This document shows positions 46,324 to 58,540 of a stretch of 64,000 nt of DNA, piece after piece. Below the pieces are notes generated by a model. That model saw nothing but the letters and a program-made list of their open reading frames with translations. It searched no databases and was not told the origin of the DNA. The number at the start of each line of letters is the position of its first letter. The stretch's first letter is position 1. The DNA comes from Pardosa pseudoannulata (taxonomy: Eukaryota > Arthropoda > Arachnida > Araneae > Lycosidae). Location: the NCBI GenBank assembly GCA_032207245.1, contig CM063501.1, positions 84,075,865-84,139,864 of the forward strand. The letters are read 5' to 3'. A program made the translations under genes and the position numbers.

Positions 46324-46900
46324 TTAATCCTTTCATATCTGACACCGTACTAGTAGTACATCTAACTTAATCTTGTTCTTTTAAATAAATTTTACAAAAT
46401 GGGTACATCAAATTTAATTCTATTGTATTCATTAAATTTTCCAAGATTTTTGTGTTGCGTTAAACTGATTAATATTTAAAACATATATTTCATGATTTTT
46501 CTAAAACCTACAGATTTTCTATCAATACTCTTGTCTGAAAATATTTCAGTTAAGATGGATTCCTCTTTAACGAAAGATTCTAACATCAAACATACACTTG
46601 TGTCTGACTAGAAGGTTAAATTTGTGTACTCTAATTTTTAAATTCATAAACAATTTTAATTTTGTTAAAAAAATAAAGGCTTTAAGAACACTATAATTTA
46701 GGTAATTGATTTTTGATGTAGATTTTATCTTAAATAAAACTATTTGGGATTTATTGATATTTGAATTATTTTTCAATTATTGAATTATTTGTCATTATTA
46801 AATATAGGACATAAGCCATTTAGAAGAAGCCATATATGTGCTTTGGCGGGTCAAAAATTGTTTTGAACCAAAAACTAAATTTGGATTCAGAAAGGGTTAA
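46324..46900. mobile_element. Possible piggyBac-like MITE
   Basis: TTAA at 46324-46327 and 46897-46900 flank a 569-bp segment that starts TCCTTTC and ends GAAAGGG. The terminal match is short, so chance cannot be excluded. No coding capacity. Confidence 0.4.
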
Positions 46901-48240
46901 ATAAACCAGATTCAGGGCTAAAATAAGAATTTTTCAGTCACTGTCTGTGTCATAATAACAATTATATTTCAATATATTATTATATCTTAAAATATGCTAA
47001 GAATTGACTACATGAAAAATTTTCAAAAAAAGTTAATATTGATTGATGTTTATTGCAATATTCCTGTCGTAACTTTATAGTTATAATATGAAATGATATT
47101 ATTTTATTTAAAATATCAAATTTTATTTAAAGTATAATTTAAACTACTTTTTTTTACACGACTCTTGTTAATGAATACTTGTAATAACATTTGATAGTTT
47201 TTCTACATATATGTCTATATAAATACTTTTTATTAGTGCCTTTGTAATTTGTGAAAAAATAAAGTTTTTATTAAGCTATAGATAGTCCATATTTTCTGCA
47301 TTCAGTGTTGACATTATAGTTTTTTTTAACATCCCATCAGCTGGAAGAGTTGAATTGTTTTAATGAATATGAGATATATAATTTATGTATATCTGAGGTT
47401 TGTACTAAGTTTGCAATCCAAGTTTTAATACAGTTAAAGGTTAATTCTCAATTTTTTCATTCTGATAAGTAAAATAATTATGAAAGTTTTCTCAAGTAGT
47501 AGCAGTTTTTATTATGACTGAAATTTTTGAAGTTTTCACAAGTTTTGAAGCTTTTTTAAGTAATAAATATAAAACAACATTTAAAAGAATTTTGAAAAAT
47601 AAGACATGATTTTATAGATTTTTTTTTTCAAAACAATAAAAGAAAAAAATATTTCTTGGTGTTTTCGATTATGTAAATATATTTTTAGGGGGTTTTAAAG
47701 ATTCCTATGTTTGTGAATTTCAAAATTAGAAATTTCGTTTCTCGTCCTATATTATTTATTACTTTTTATTATTGAGAGAAAGATTAATAATCTTAATCGT
47801 TCACTCAAAGTTAACTGCTAATTACTGCTCTTTTTTATATTCTAGTCTTCTTTTCATTTAAACTTTAAAATGTTATGATTTGTAATATAAAGAAAGTTCG
47901 TAAATCTAACAAAAATTTGTTATATTTATGAAGGAAAACATATGAGGATGTGTGTTTCCCGCAACTTCGTCTACAGTTTTGTTCAAATCTCTGTGAAATT
48001 TTGCGCACTAGGAAGGTCTCTGTGTACTTAAGATTTTCATGGACCTTTAAATAACTAGATAGTAATTAAAAACTCCAGAGCGCTAATTTCTTCACCCTTT
48101 AAAGCGTACTTTTCAGCGACGCTCGGCAAAACGGCAGAAGCAATTATGTTTGCCGAGAGTTTCGGACATTTTAAAATTCCCGTCTACTTGTTATAGAGTT
48201 GGACTGAACAGACTAAGTGGTATAGCTAGATTATTCCACC
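46901..48240. other. AT-rich sequence without recognised genes; CpG content rises near 47.7 kb
   Basis: No exon, SINE or transposon end was recognised. CpG dinucleotides are sparse to about 47.65 kb and frequent afterward. Confidence 0.6.
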
Positions 48241-48245
48241 GCCGC

Positions 48246-48246
<1 letters not shown>

Positions 48247-48334
<88 letters not shown>
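48247..48334. repeat. (TA)n microsatellite
   Basis: About 44 uninterrupted TA units. Flanking frames on both strands read IY repeats and are artefacts. Confidence 0.95.
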
Positions 48335-48335
<1 letters not shown>

Positions 48336-48337
<2 letters not shown>

Positions 48338-48560
48338 GGCTCTAGACGGCCAAAGATCCATCGTGTTTATGAATAGCGGCTGGGGCACGTAAAAATAAGT
48401 TCGTGGTAGCAACGTCCTCCAATTTCCCAAATGATACCTCCAGAGCTTGCAGGCCAAACCTGGGGTTTTTCTGTTTGGTTCCTGCTTCTAAATTACGAAC
48501 ACCGCCTTGAGCAAAGTCGTTCTTTCACTCTAGTGGTGCTCAGCAAACGAAAGGGGAACC
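48336..48560 (+). mobile_element. SINE family S2, body-only copy
   Basis: Matches the body of the copy at 23731: gcggctggggcacgtaaaaa, gcaacgtcctccaatttccc, aaatgatacct and gtttggttcctgcttctaaa. The tRNA head is absent and a (TA)n tract takes its place. CpGs are retained, unlike the intron copy. Confidence 0.7.
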
Positions 48561-48599
48561 CCTTCACCTCCATTCTTGCAGCCTTTCGCTCACGTGTTC

Positions 48600-49370
48600 G
48601 GTTCATCCAAGTGACATTAACAACAAAAACATTAGGTTTTGTAATAAATTCTTCACAGTGATATAATTCTTTAAATAACAGTTGAATTGAAAAGTATTAT
48701 TCTGCCCAGGAAGCGTTTTTTGCGTTGTCAAGTGCAAGTAGCTCAAATATATCGCTAGTAATTTTATTGTTACTAACACAAATAAACAAATATTACTGTC
48801 CAGTATATGATATGGTAATGATTACTATACAACTGTCACATTCTGTAAAGTGTTCTTGTGTCATGCTCATTTATAAAATTTTTATTTTTTACTCGTATAT
48901 TTAAATAGCTGCAATATGAGTGAATAAAGTCTCATGCTTTTGATGAATTAAAACAAAAAGAGCAGTCAAGCTGTAATACATTGTTTTAAGTGAAGGATTC
49001 ATTCTATAAAAAATTTCAAAATCTTTAACTCTGTTGATAATATTTTACTTCGTGTTCAAACAATAGGCGGTATGCCAAAATGACGGTGTAAATCATACGT
49101 TAAATGGTCTGGAAAAGTTTGATCATTATATCATTTATATTTTACTTTGTTAATATTTTTCTGGTAATTAAGGGTAATCTGGTAGTTTTTTAGAGCATCG
49201 ACCGTAATTAATGTGTGAACTACGATTTTATGGTGACTTAATGGAAATCAACGATAATTTAAAAATTAAAATTAATTGTAAGTTTAATTTTAATGTTTAA
49301 TTCAATTAACAGTCATTTTAAAATAACTTGGAAAAAAAACGTGATTTTTTTTTTGCTTAAATTATTGCCG
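48600..49370. other. No recognised feature
   Basis: AT-rich sequence with retained CpGs, no coding or repeat ends. Confidence 0.5.
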
Positions 49371-49374
49371 TCGA

Positions 49375-50620
49375 GTTAAAACGATAGGATCATTTTTCTA
49401 CTTTTATTTATGTTCTCAACTTATATTGGTTGGTCTTATAAAGCAAGCTGTCAGATATTGAATAATTGTTTTTTACCGTAAAATAAAAAATTTTGTAACT
49501 GAGATTCTTTAATAATTCTTAACCTTGATACAGAAATAAGAGAAATATCTAACGATAAAACGATATAATTATTTTTCTCATTTTATTTGCGTTCTCAACA
49601 TTAGTTGGTCTTATAAAGCAAGCTGTCCGACACTGAATATTTGTTTTCTACCGTAATAAATAAATATTCTGTAACTGAGGTTCTTTAATAATTCTTAATC
49701 TCGATTCAGAAATATGAGAAATATCTCCTTTAATGATAAAACGATATGATTATTTTTCTCCTTTTATTTGTGTTCTCAACTTACATTGGTTGGTCTAGCA
49801 AGCTATTCGACATTGAATATTTGTTTCCTACCGTAATAAAGATTCTGCAACTGAGATTGTTTAATAATTCTTAACCTTGATTTAGAAATGTGAGAAATAT
49901 CTCCTTTAACGATAAAACGATATGATTATTTTTCTCCTTTTATTTGTGTTCTTAACTTACCTTGGTTGGTCTTATAAAGCAAGCTGTCCGTCATTGAATA
50001 TTTGTTTTCTACCGTAATAAAATATTCTGCAACTGAGGTTCTTTAATAATTCTTAACCTCGATTCAGAAATATGAGAAATATCTCCTGTAACGATAAAAC
50101 GATATGGTTATTTTTCTCCTTTTATTTGTGTTCTCAACATTGGTTGGTCTTACAAGCAAGCTGTCGGACATTGAATATTTGTTATAAATAAATATTCTGT
50201 AACTTAGGTTATTTAATAATTCTTAACCTCGATTCAGAAATATGAGAAATATCTCCTTTAACGGTAAAACAATGATTATTTTTCTCATTTTATTTGAGTT
50301 CTCAACATTGGTTGGTCTTATAAAGCAAGCTGTCGGACATTGACTATTTGTTTTCTACCGTAATAAACAAATATTCTGTAACTGGGGTTCTTTAATAATT
50401 AATTCTTAACGTCGATTCAGAAATGAGAAGTATCTCCTTTAACGATAAAGCGATATGATTATTTTCTCCTTTTATTTATGTTGTCAACTTGCATTGGTTG
50501 GTTTTATAAAGCAAGCTGTCTGATGTTGAATATTTGTTTTCTGCCGTAATAAATAAATATTCTGTAACTGAGGTTCTTTAATAATTCTTAACCTTGATTC
50601 AGAAATATGAGAAATATCGC
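49375..50620. repeat. Seven-copy tandem satellite, about 177-bp monomer
   Basis: The phrase aacgataaaacgatatgatt recurs with small changes at about 49375, 49552, 49732, 49910, 50092, 50262 and 50442. Each unit contains tttttctccttttattt, ttggttggtcttataaagca, agctgtc-gacattgaatat, taccgtaataaa and ttctttaataattcttaacc. The last unit runs out near 50620. Confidence 0.93.
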
Positions 50621-50758
50621 CTTTACTTAGCATGGATTAGCAGAAACTTTTGTTCGCTGCGTATTACGTTTTCTTATATCCGAGAAGAAAGCAAAATGCG
50701 ACTGAAAAGACTATTGAGAGATGAAAGCTTTGCCGTAACTTTTAATCAATGTCGAAAG

Positions 50759-50806
50759 CAAATTTTCTTTCTTCCATCGCGATACATTAGATGATGGAAG
50801 AAAATT
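50759..50806. repeat. Short inverted repeat
   Basis: Arms aaattttctttcttccatc and gatggaagaaaattt can pair across an 11-14-base loop. It lies in AT-rich DNA with no gene beside it. Confidence 0.5.
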
Positions 50807-50809
50807 TCT

Positions 50810-51739
50810 ATCTCTGGAATAATATTTCTTTATTCCATGTCACCGAAATCAGTTTCCATTTTATTATATGTAAGTCATATATGTATTGAGTCATGGGGTA
50901 AAATTTAATTATAGTTAGTGCCATGATGCGTATTTTGTTCGTGGATATTAATTTGACCTCGCTTTCCCCTTTTCTCTTTTTGTGCATTGAATGTTATAAT
51001 AAATTGTTTTCTTATACTTTTTTGAGCTATTTATATACGCAGGGCAATGACTCCTCTATTTATTTATTTTATGTGGGTGTTCTTTCGTTAAATATGAAAG
51101 AGTAATTGAAATGACAGGGCAATTTTCATTGAGAACTTTTTATTGAATCTTGAATGCCAAAAGTTCTTTTGATCGTTCACAGCTCAAAATATTATATTGT
51201 TTTTGCTTTTTTAAACTAAATCCATATACTTGCAAAAAAGAATAAAAATATTGTTTATTTCTTTGTAAAGCAGAATAAACTATTTGGACTTTCTTTCAAA
51301 GATGCATCGCATTTATATTTGCTTTGGAACATTTCCACTAGTTGAACAAGGCACTAGTATTGCTGTTCAATTCTCAAACATTTTATCCCTATTCTCAAGA
51401 ATAATAAAAAAAAAATAGCTTTAACTTAATTATGTTGCACCATTCTACCGCTAATCAGTGTCGGAAACCCGTTTTAGCACAATATAGATTAGCAATATTA
51501 TCTAAACAATATTATCTCTATAGATATGTGTATCTGTATTAATTCTATAGATAATATTATATAAATATAATCTATATAGTTATGTATGCAATAAGTACAC
51601 CTTAGTACTATACTATCCTTACAGAAGAACAAAAATTCGAAATTCTTTAACCTACAAAACTAAATAAAGATGAGCTAGTCAGGATAATAGATAATCAAAC
51701 CAGTAGTACTGCTAGTGGATTGGAAACATAAACCTGTAC
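50810..51739. other. No recognised feature
   Basis: AT-rich, no coding or repeat signals. Confidence 0.5.
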
Positions 51740-52248
51740 ATTTATAAAAATGCATGCAAATATATATATGTAATATTAAAATCCCTTATTTACATATTTT
51801 AATATTAATTTAATAACTTTTGTTCATAAAGTACTTTGGGGGTTATTAAAATACATGCAAATATCTATATATACATGCATGTAATATTAAAATCCCTTAT
51901 TTACATATTTTGATATTAATTTAATAACTTTTGTTCATAAAGTACTTTGGGGGTTTGCGCGGTAATTCTGATCTTTCCCTCCAGACACGTTATAGACTTC
52001 ATTCAGCCACTGTCTGTACTACTTTAGCCAATAGTTAGCGCGTTCGTTCTCTTTAAACATGGGTATTTTGTATCACGTGATCAATTGTGCTTAGGGATTA
52101 TTCATAGTTTTTTTACCTGAGAAATCCCTACTTGAAAAGTGTGTGTGTGCCCGATATTGTAAAAGTGCTTGTCTGTTGTATGGATTTCAAGTATCTCACC
52201 AGAAATAAACTGTGTTGTGAGTGTGAATGAGTCTCGCCCATATTAAAT

Positions 52249-52331
<83 letters not shown>

Positions 52332-52332
52332 T
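51740..52332. mobile_element. Dispersed repeat family A, uninterrupted copy, with a 107-bp tandem duplication and microsatellite end
   Basis: A unit with gtaatattaaaatcccttat, ataacttttgttcataaagt and actttgggggtt occurs twice in tandem (about 51740-51848 and 51849-51955). Single-copy sequence runs on to gagtctcgcccatatta, then (CA)n(TA)n(CA)n at 52249-52332. The same sequence recurs inverted at 59148-61400, where it is split by another element. Confidence 0.85.
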
Positions 52333-52676
52333 AATGTCGTGTTAGGATATTGGGTAATGAAAATTAAGAGAATCATTACCAAAAACACATAAAACTGATT
52401 AATAATACATCAATGAGGAGAAGCGCGAGTATCAGCGGAAGAATACAGATAAAACAATACAGGTTCAAGGTTATGTCGCGAAAAAAAAAGAGATTACGCA
52501 GGCAAAAGTTAGACAGTTCGGTTAGTGGATCTGGGCTGGAGGCACCTCCACGTTGTTGTCTGTGCTAATGAAACATAGAAATTGAAACTGAAAGCGTAGC
52601 TGTTGTCTTTCTCTACATAGATCCTGAAATAAAGAATTTGTAAGTGTATTGGAGTGTTGACTCCCATGATGGCACG

Positions 52677-52677
<1 letters not shown>
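52333..52677. repeat. Unidentified repeat D, copy 1, after a microsatellite
   Basis: It shares loosely, in order, a gtc-g start directly after the TA/CA tract, aatgaggagaa/taggagaaa, gacagttc, gggctg and acctccacg with 52747-52990. Confidence 0.35.

Positions 52678-52746
<69 letters not shown>
52678..52746. repeat. (TA)n microsatellite
   Basis: About 34 TA units. Confidence 0.95.
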
Positions 52747-52749
<3 letters not shown>

Positions 52750-52990
52750 AGGTTTAAAAATGAGGGTTAAGAATTAAGCGAGTTATAATTAAAAATAGTT
52801 AGAACTCATTAACGATAACGTAATAGGAGAAAGACACACCCTCGAGCGGAACTATACAGAGTAAAGAAGCTGACGTGGAAGTAGACATAGGAATTTGCTT
52901 AGGTAGCAACGCCAAAAAAAGACAGTTCTGAGCGGGAACTCGGGCTGATAACATCCTCCACGCTTGTCGTGGCAAAATATGAGAACAAAG
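52747..52990. repeat. Unidentified repeat D, copy 2, after a microsatellite
   Basis: See the copy at 52333. Ordered short matches include aggagaaa, gacagttctgagcgggaact, cgggctga and cctccacg. Confidence 0.35.
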
Positions 52991-53085
52991 GATATATAAA
53001 TGGCATAGCCATGGACAGAAGGAATAAAGAATTTTTTATATATGTAATCAAATGTGTCATCCATGCCTTAACCACTCGTCCGTGT

Positions 53086-53087
<2 letters not shown>

Positions 53088-53126
<39 letters not shown>
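53088..53126. repeat. (CA)n(TA)n microsatellite
   Basis: CA repeats followed by a short TA run. Confidence 0.95.
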
Positions 53127-53129
53127 GAA

Positions 53130-54340
53130 CACACTTATTAAAACTCGTATTCTCACAAGAATATTATACCTCGGTCGTGGCATAAGCTTACAACGCCTCC
53201 GGATCTTCTATTTGTATAGAAAAAAAAGGGTTTATTTCACAAGGCAATTTAAAGCAAGTTAAAAATATAAACTGTTATTCAAATATGCACTTTTTATTCC
53301 TTTTTTTTACATTAATTTATTTCATCTACAGGATTCCCAATTAGGCGACATTATTCGCATCCATTCTAGGTCACATGACCCTCACTTTCATTGTACACTT
53401 CCGTTACGCATTTTCATTGCATAATTTTTCTAATGCAAGTGAGCCTAAAATGACACGGTCATCAATATATATTTTCAAACATAGTACGCATTTTCTTTAT
53501 TGGAGCAGTTTTTATTTATGAGTATTATTTTTTACTGACGCATGGCATCATTAAGTAACATTTGTTAATTGCTGTATCCTTTTTGGGTAATATTATCATG
53601 CAATAACACAAAAAAGAACCAAAAGAAAAGTAGCTTTCGAGGTGAAATCTCCACGAAACCCATTAAGTCCGCCTTTACTTTATGTCAATGCATTAAGTCG
53701 TTGTTAGAAGTGTGTTCGTTTCGAAAGCAATCGGGAGGAAAGTTCTTAATTTTAGTAGCCTCGAAGTGCTACTAAAAACAGCGATTAATGCTGAATTTAG
53801 CAGACAAAAAAAGAAAGGGATATAACTTTCAAATCCATTCCATTACGATATCAAATGCAAATCGTTCCGAGATTTTGCATTTCTCTCTTCTTCGTTTGTA
53901 AACTTTTATGAGGTGTAGTTAAGAGTTGACGTCGCTTTAGTTTATCAGTTAAAAGTGGCTAGAAATTGGTTATTGATTTGAACCAGTCTACTTTTCTTCT
54001 TTTGGGCGTTTAGAATAATCTAGCTGTTTTATAATTTTGCTTTCAGCGTTGGTTTGATGGTAATTTTGTAGCGACTTGATTTGCATTTTCCCTTGTTCTC
54101 TACCACAAAAAGTCAATTTACCGAAATTGCGAGAGATTTTATGTGTCTAAAGAACTGTAAAAGTCTGGTTGTATTGTAAAGTTTAAACACTTTGTTTTCA
54201 ATTTTCATTCTGGGATAAAATGAGGCTAGAATTTGTTCCAAGATGGTTTGAGCAAAAATATAATTTTTTTTAAAAATATCTTTATTAATAATGATTACGT
54301 TTGATATATATTTTATGGTTAATTGAAAATTTTAATCTCC
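53130..54340. other. No recognised feature
   Basis: AT-rich with frequent CpGs. No exon, SINE or transposon end recognised. Confidence 0.5.
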
Positions 54341-54479
54341 TGATTTTAACCGAGGAAAACTGAGTTTAAAACAATTACTTCAAATTGATGACTTGAAATT
54401 GCTCGAAATATTGCTTCTTTCACTTACTTATGATGCGATAAATTAAAAAATTAATCGTTTGCATTTAACCGGGGAAAAT

Positions 54480-54655
54480 AATGCTCGAAAAAGGGGAAAG
54501 GAATGGATTTCGAACGTTACAAATTTACAAAAACCTTCCCAGGGATATACCGAAACATTTTCCAAATTTTCACGGCGATTGGATGCATGGTTTTTGAGTC
54601 TATAGAGTACAAGCAGACAGATACAAATTCATTTTTATATATATAGATACAGCTT
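54480..54655 (+). mobile_element. 3' tail of a non-LTR retrotransposon-like element
   Basis: The phrases aaaaccttcccagggatata, ttccaaattttcacggcgat, ttttgagtctatagagtaca and acagatacaaattcattttt, then a tatatata end, match a 3' tail widely seen at invertebrate retroelement ends. No reverse transcriptase coding is nearby, so it is a 5'-truncated copy. Recognised from memory. Confidence 0.5.
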
Positions 54656-54770
54656 ATTGCTTTTACTTCTGTCGTGGTCTGTATCTTTTACGTTTATAAT
54701 GTAATAACTGTGTATGTAATAGACTTCCTAATTTTTTAAAATAAAATTCCACATTTTCAATGAATGATTA

Positions 54771-54793
54771 CCCCCCCCCCACACACACACACA
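54771..54793. repeat. (C)n(AC)n simple repeat
   Basis: Ten C residues followed by AC repeats. Confidence 0.9.
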
Positions 54794-54821
54794 TTTTGTA
54801 AACTATATTGTACAGACTATA

Positions 54822-55336
54822 TACCGGGTGGCCATAGTTAAACTGACAGTGCTCACAGTGTTTGTTCTGTAGCTCGATCTATTTGCGAGAATGACGCCAC
54901 ATTTTGTAGGAAGATTAAACAAGACTGGGGAGGAAAGATTCCGCGAAAAAACAAATTAGTTCTAAAAGTTACCGCTAGGGGAATATTTGCACAGTGTTAT
55001 AGAAAATAGAGTGTTAACAAATGCAAATTAATACGGAATAAAATTACCTTTTATTATGCACATTTTCTGATTTAGTTCAAGTGCAATATGGCAACACTTA
55101 AAAAAAAAATGTAAAATCTACATAAACACCGATAAAGTCTCGTGATCTGCAATATCACGTACGCTGAGCAGAAGAAAAAATTCTTTATTCAAGTTTCACG
55201 TTACATCCATTGGTTCTATTAAGAAATTAATTTCCTTATTGATTTAATCTTCCTACAAAATGTGGCGTCATTGTCGCAAATAGATCGCGCTACAGAACAC
55301 TGTGAGCACTGTCAGTTTAATTATGGCCACCCGGTA
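54822..55336. mobile_element. Tc1/mariner-type MITE with long inverted repeats
   Basis: Element 54824-55334 (511 bp) starts CCGGGTGGCCATAGTTAAAC and ends with its near-perfect reverse complement. Pairing continues through cagtgctcacagtg, gatctatttgcgagaatgac and attttgtaggaagattaaa, about 100 bp per arm. TA flanks both ends. The interior is AT-rich and non-coding. Confidence 0.92.
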
Positions 55337-55880
55337 TATATCGATAAATAAGGACAATTATTGATATTATTTTATTAAGAGATGATAATTATTATTAATG
55401 TATTGTTTTAATTAAAAATATTTTATGAAAATAAATATTAGTAACAGAACTTACTTTCATTATTATTTACAGAATGGTATTTGGCTAAGCAATAAGCTAA
55501 GCCTTCTAGCTTCCCCATATTTTGAACAGTATAAAATTATACAATGCAGTACATGTGTCTAAAGTTTCATATGATAAAATTCATTTTTCAAAGTTTGTTA
55601 TGGATTATTTAAACCGACAAGTTTCACTATTGACAATTAATTTCTTTAAAATAAATATTAAGGCTTGTTTTAACAATAGAAAAATACATACAAGGTTGAA
55701 ATGTTCAACACCTGATGCCAAAAAGCTGAAAAGGTTAAGTTCTAAGATTAGATTTGTCAGTTGCTAATGATTGGTTCTCAATAGCCCCTCAATATGACCC
55801 AGACAGAGAATGTCCTCTTCCCTGAGTTTTGTGATTGGATTCATTGGTGTATATTGTCAGGAGCAGTTATTCGAAAACTA
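55337..55880. other. No recognised gene
   Basis: An 81-codon + strand frame (55522-55767) matches no recognised family. Confidence 0.45.
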
Positions 55881-55887
55881 TTAAAAG

Positions 55888-56320
55888 GAGAAACTTTAGA
55901 TCTTATAAGTGTTGCTTATCGGATCAACTTCTGTTGATCATAGTTGTCAGAATCCACTGATTAATGTTCCCTTACTGTCCTTCCAATTAAAAGATGAAAA
56001 AATTACTTTACCTTTCATGTTGAGTAGTAGTGGAGTCTGGGCCAAGAAGAAATATTTTCATATACACGCACAAAACACTTTAATTTTGCATTCAGACTGT
56101 TAGAAGGAGAAACTTTAGATCTTATAAGTGTTAATTATCGGATCAACTTCTGTTGATCAGAGTTGTCAGAATCCACTGATTAAGGCTCCCCTTACTGTCC
56201 TTCTAATTAAACGATGAAAAAATTACTTTACCTTTCATGTTGAGTAGTGGTGGAGTCTGGACCAAGAAGAAATATTTTTTATATACACGCACAAAACACT
56301 TTAATGTTGGATTATAAACT
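55888..56320. repeat. Two-copy tandem repeat, about 217 bp
   Basis: Both units contain aaggagaaactttagatctt, ggatcaacttctgttgatca, gttgtcagaatccactgatt and ccaagaagaaatatttt. Identity is high. An internal gatcaacttctgttgatc is a small palindrome. Confidence 0.88.
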
Positions 56321-56620
56321 ATGAAGACATCACAAACACACACTCATCATGTACATGGAAATTCTGTTGTTATTTCATTTCACCCGTAGAACGCCTTCTA
56401 GTGGGAAAACCATTACAATAAGTATTTCTGGCTTTCAGCAGTTCTATTCATTCAAATTTTGAATTATAAACTATGAAGACATCAGAAACACACACACACA
56501 CACACACACACAATATGTACATACTAATTCTGTTGTCATTTTATTTCACCCTTAGAGAGCCTTCTAGTTGGAAAAACCATTACAATAAGTATTTCCGCCT
56601 TCCCAGCAGTTCTATTCATT
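56308..56620. repeat. Two-copy tandem repeat, about 157 bp, with (CA)n
   Basis: Both units contain gattataaactatgaagaca or its variant, a CA run, attctgttgt-attt-atttcaccc, gccttctagt and ccattacaataagtatttc. It abuts the 217-bp duplication, so two neighbouring segments duplicated independently. Confidence 0.88.
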
Positions 56621-56624
56621 CAGT

Positions 56625-58065
56625 TCCAGCCATTCTTTATTATTATTCCCCCTCTGCCCAAATTCTTATCTGTCAGCTTCTTGTTATTGCTTCCAAAAGA
56701 GACTATTATCGAAAATGGTAAACATTTTCTGGAGTAAAAAGAAGTTTTACGACGAAAATACAATCCTTGACTTGCGATTATCGCCCTGTTCTTTTGTCAT
56801 CAGGTCTAAAAAGACTTAATGAGAATGTTCTACTTTTAGCTATTGATAATCCATTGTTAATTTTTTTCGGTGTTTGGATAACGTCTATTGATTATTCTTT
56901 TATGTTCCCATCATTATTTGATCTAAGTGTACTGGTTATCTCTTGCTCTATATCTGCTGTGCATGTAACCATTTCTTTCTGTGCTTTTTTTTTTATTAAT
57001 TAGTACCTTAAATGTCCTTTCATATTTCATTACCTTTTCTTTTTTAACAATTATATAATATTATTATAGTCCAATGGCCTCATTTTTGCCACCATGCCAA
57101 ATTTGCAAAATATAAATTGAATCAGTTTTAGTAGAATAGTGTGCCTACTGACCAACAATATCAACCTTAAGCTAATTTCTCATTCCCATGATAAGCGTAT
57201 GTAGTGGATTCCCTTTAATGTTGACTTCCACGGTAATGTACTGTGAGGCAAACTGACCAATGACGGGCTGTAATGATATGGCTCTCACTTCCTCAGTTAT
57301 TTAAAATTGTACTCTATTAAAGAGTCATGAATAGGGTAACTTGGTCGACATCCCCACACTTATAACTGGTATATAGGAAGCAAACCATCTAGCTGTCTTT
57401 CTTCCTTTTGCAGAAGAAAAAAGGTCATACTCAACGCTATCTTAATATCTTATATTAATTCAGTGGTGACATCAAATACCTCTCATTCTGTAAGAAATGG
57501 CCATGTTTACTGGCCAAAATTATCACACAAACGCGAAATGTAATTTTCGTTGCTTGGGTGCTTTTAGGAAAGATCTTTTTTCCGTTCACCATTTTATTGT
57601 GGACGTTTTTGGTCTTGCCTGACTTTTTCAAATTTTTGAATATTAGCAACAAAACCGTTGTAAAAATAATTGAAAGCAGTAGAAGTGTTATGGGAAGCTA
57701 TGGAAGCGCCGCTTCCCCAACAATCTAGCAAATTTTTAACTTTTTACCTATTTATTTTTCATATTATTTAATTGAAAAAAATTAGTACTCCATATGTCTC
57801 CGCAGCGCCTTCAAACCAAACTCGCCCTCTTCATTTTGTTAAACAGACGCGCTAGATTACATCATGCTATTAAAATGGGCCGATCACATACGTGTTTCCA
57901 CATGGAAGTGTTAAGTCTGAATGCTTTCGGCAAGCTAAGATATATAAGTGTTTATAGAGAAAGTGCATGTTTGTTAACAAATATGAGTGATGACTACAAC
58001 TCCACTTTTCGTTGGCAAAACATGGCTTGTTTTCATTGTATCTTACGAGCTTCAGTGTGAATCCC
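56625..58065. other. No recognised gene
   Basis: Several 65-90 codon frames on both strands show no protein family features. Confidence 0.45.
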
Positions 58066-58066
58066 G

Positions 58067-58175
58067 TATTTAAAAAAAAAAAAAAAAAAAAACTAAATTT
58101 TATTTAAAGGAAAGGGAAGAAAACATCAGAAACTGGACAAGTAACTCAAAATAGATATTTTTAGCACTTACAAAA

Positions 58176-58259
<84 letters not shown>

Positions 58260-58280
58260 TTACACATATATTTATATATA

Positions 58281-58325
<45 letters not shown>
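58067..58325. repeat. Poly-A and long imperfect (TA)n tracts
   Basis: About 25 A residues at 58067-58092. Two long TA arrays at 58179-58322 are separated by tttacacatatattta-like interruptions. Confidence 0.93.
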
Positions 58326-58329
<4 letters not shown>

Positions 58330-58500
58330 ATTAAACACTTTACACAGTACTATTAAGTATTATAATCAAAGTATAACTACTTTGATTATGTTAACAGGCA
58401 CAATAAACTATTACATAAATGAGAAACTAATAAAAATGGGCAAAACCTGATCACTTTAAGAACAAAAAATAATTGCATATATAGGTACAGTACTTCTTTA

Positions 58501-58540
58501 CAGGGCCGGCTTTTGCCTACCTCTGGTTTAGATTATACCT
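58501..58540 (+). mobile_element. Possible solitary hAT-type terminus
   Basis: CAGGGCCGGCTTTTGCC resembles hAT 5' termini. No matching opposite end was found nearby. Confidence 0.3.

Noticed and set aside
48150..48457. Overlapping frames on both strands with long IY repeats
   Set aside because: They are translations of a (TA)n microsatellite. The same applies to frames at 36469, 42971, 52128, 58989 and 59058.
57794..58060. 88-codon + strand frame
   Set aside because: No domain, signal peptide or splice support; the frame ends just before a poly-A tract.
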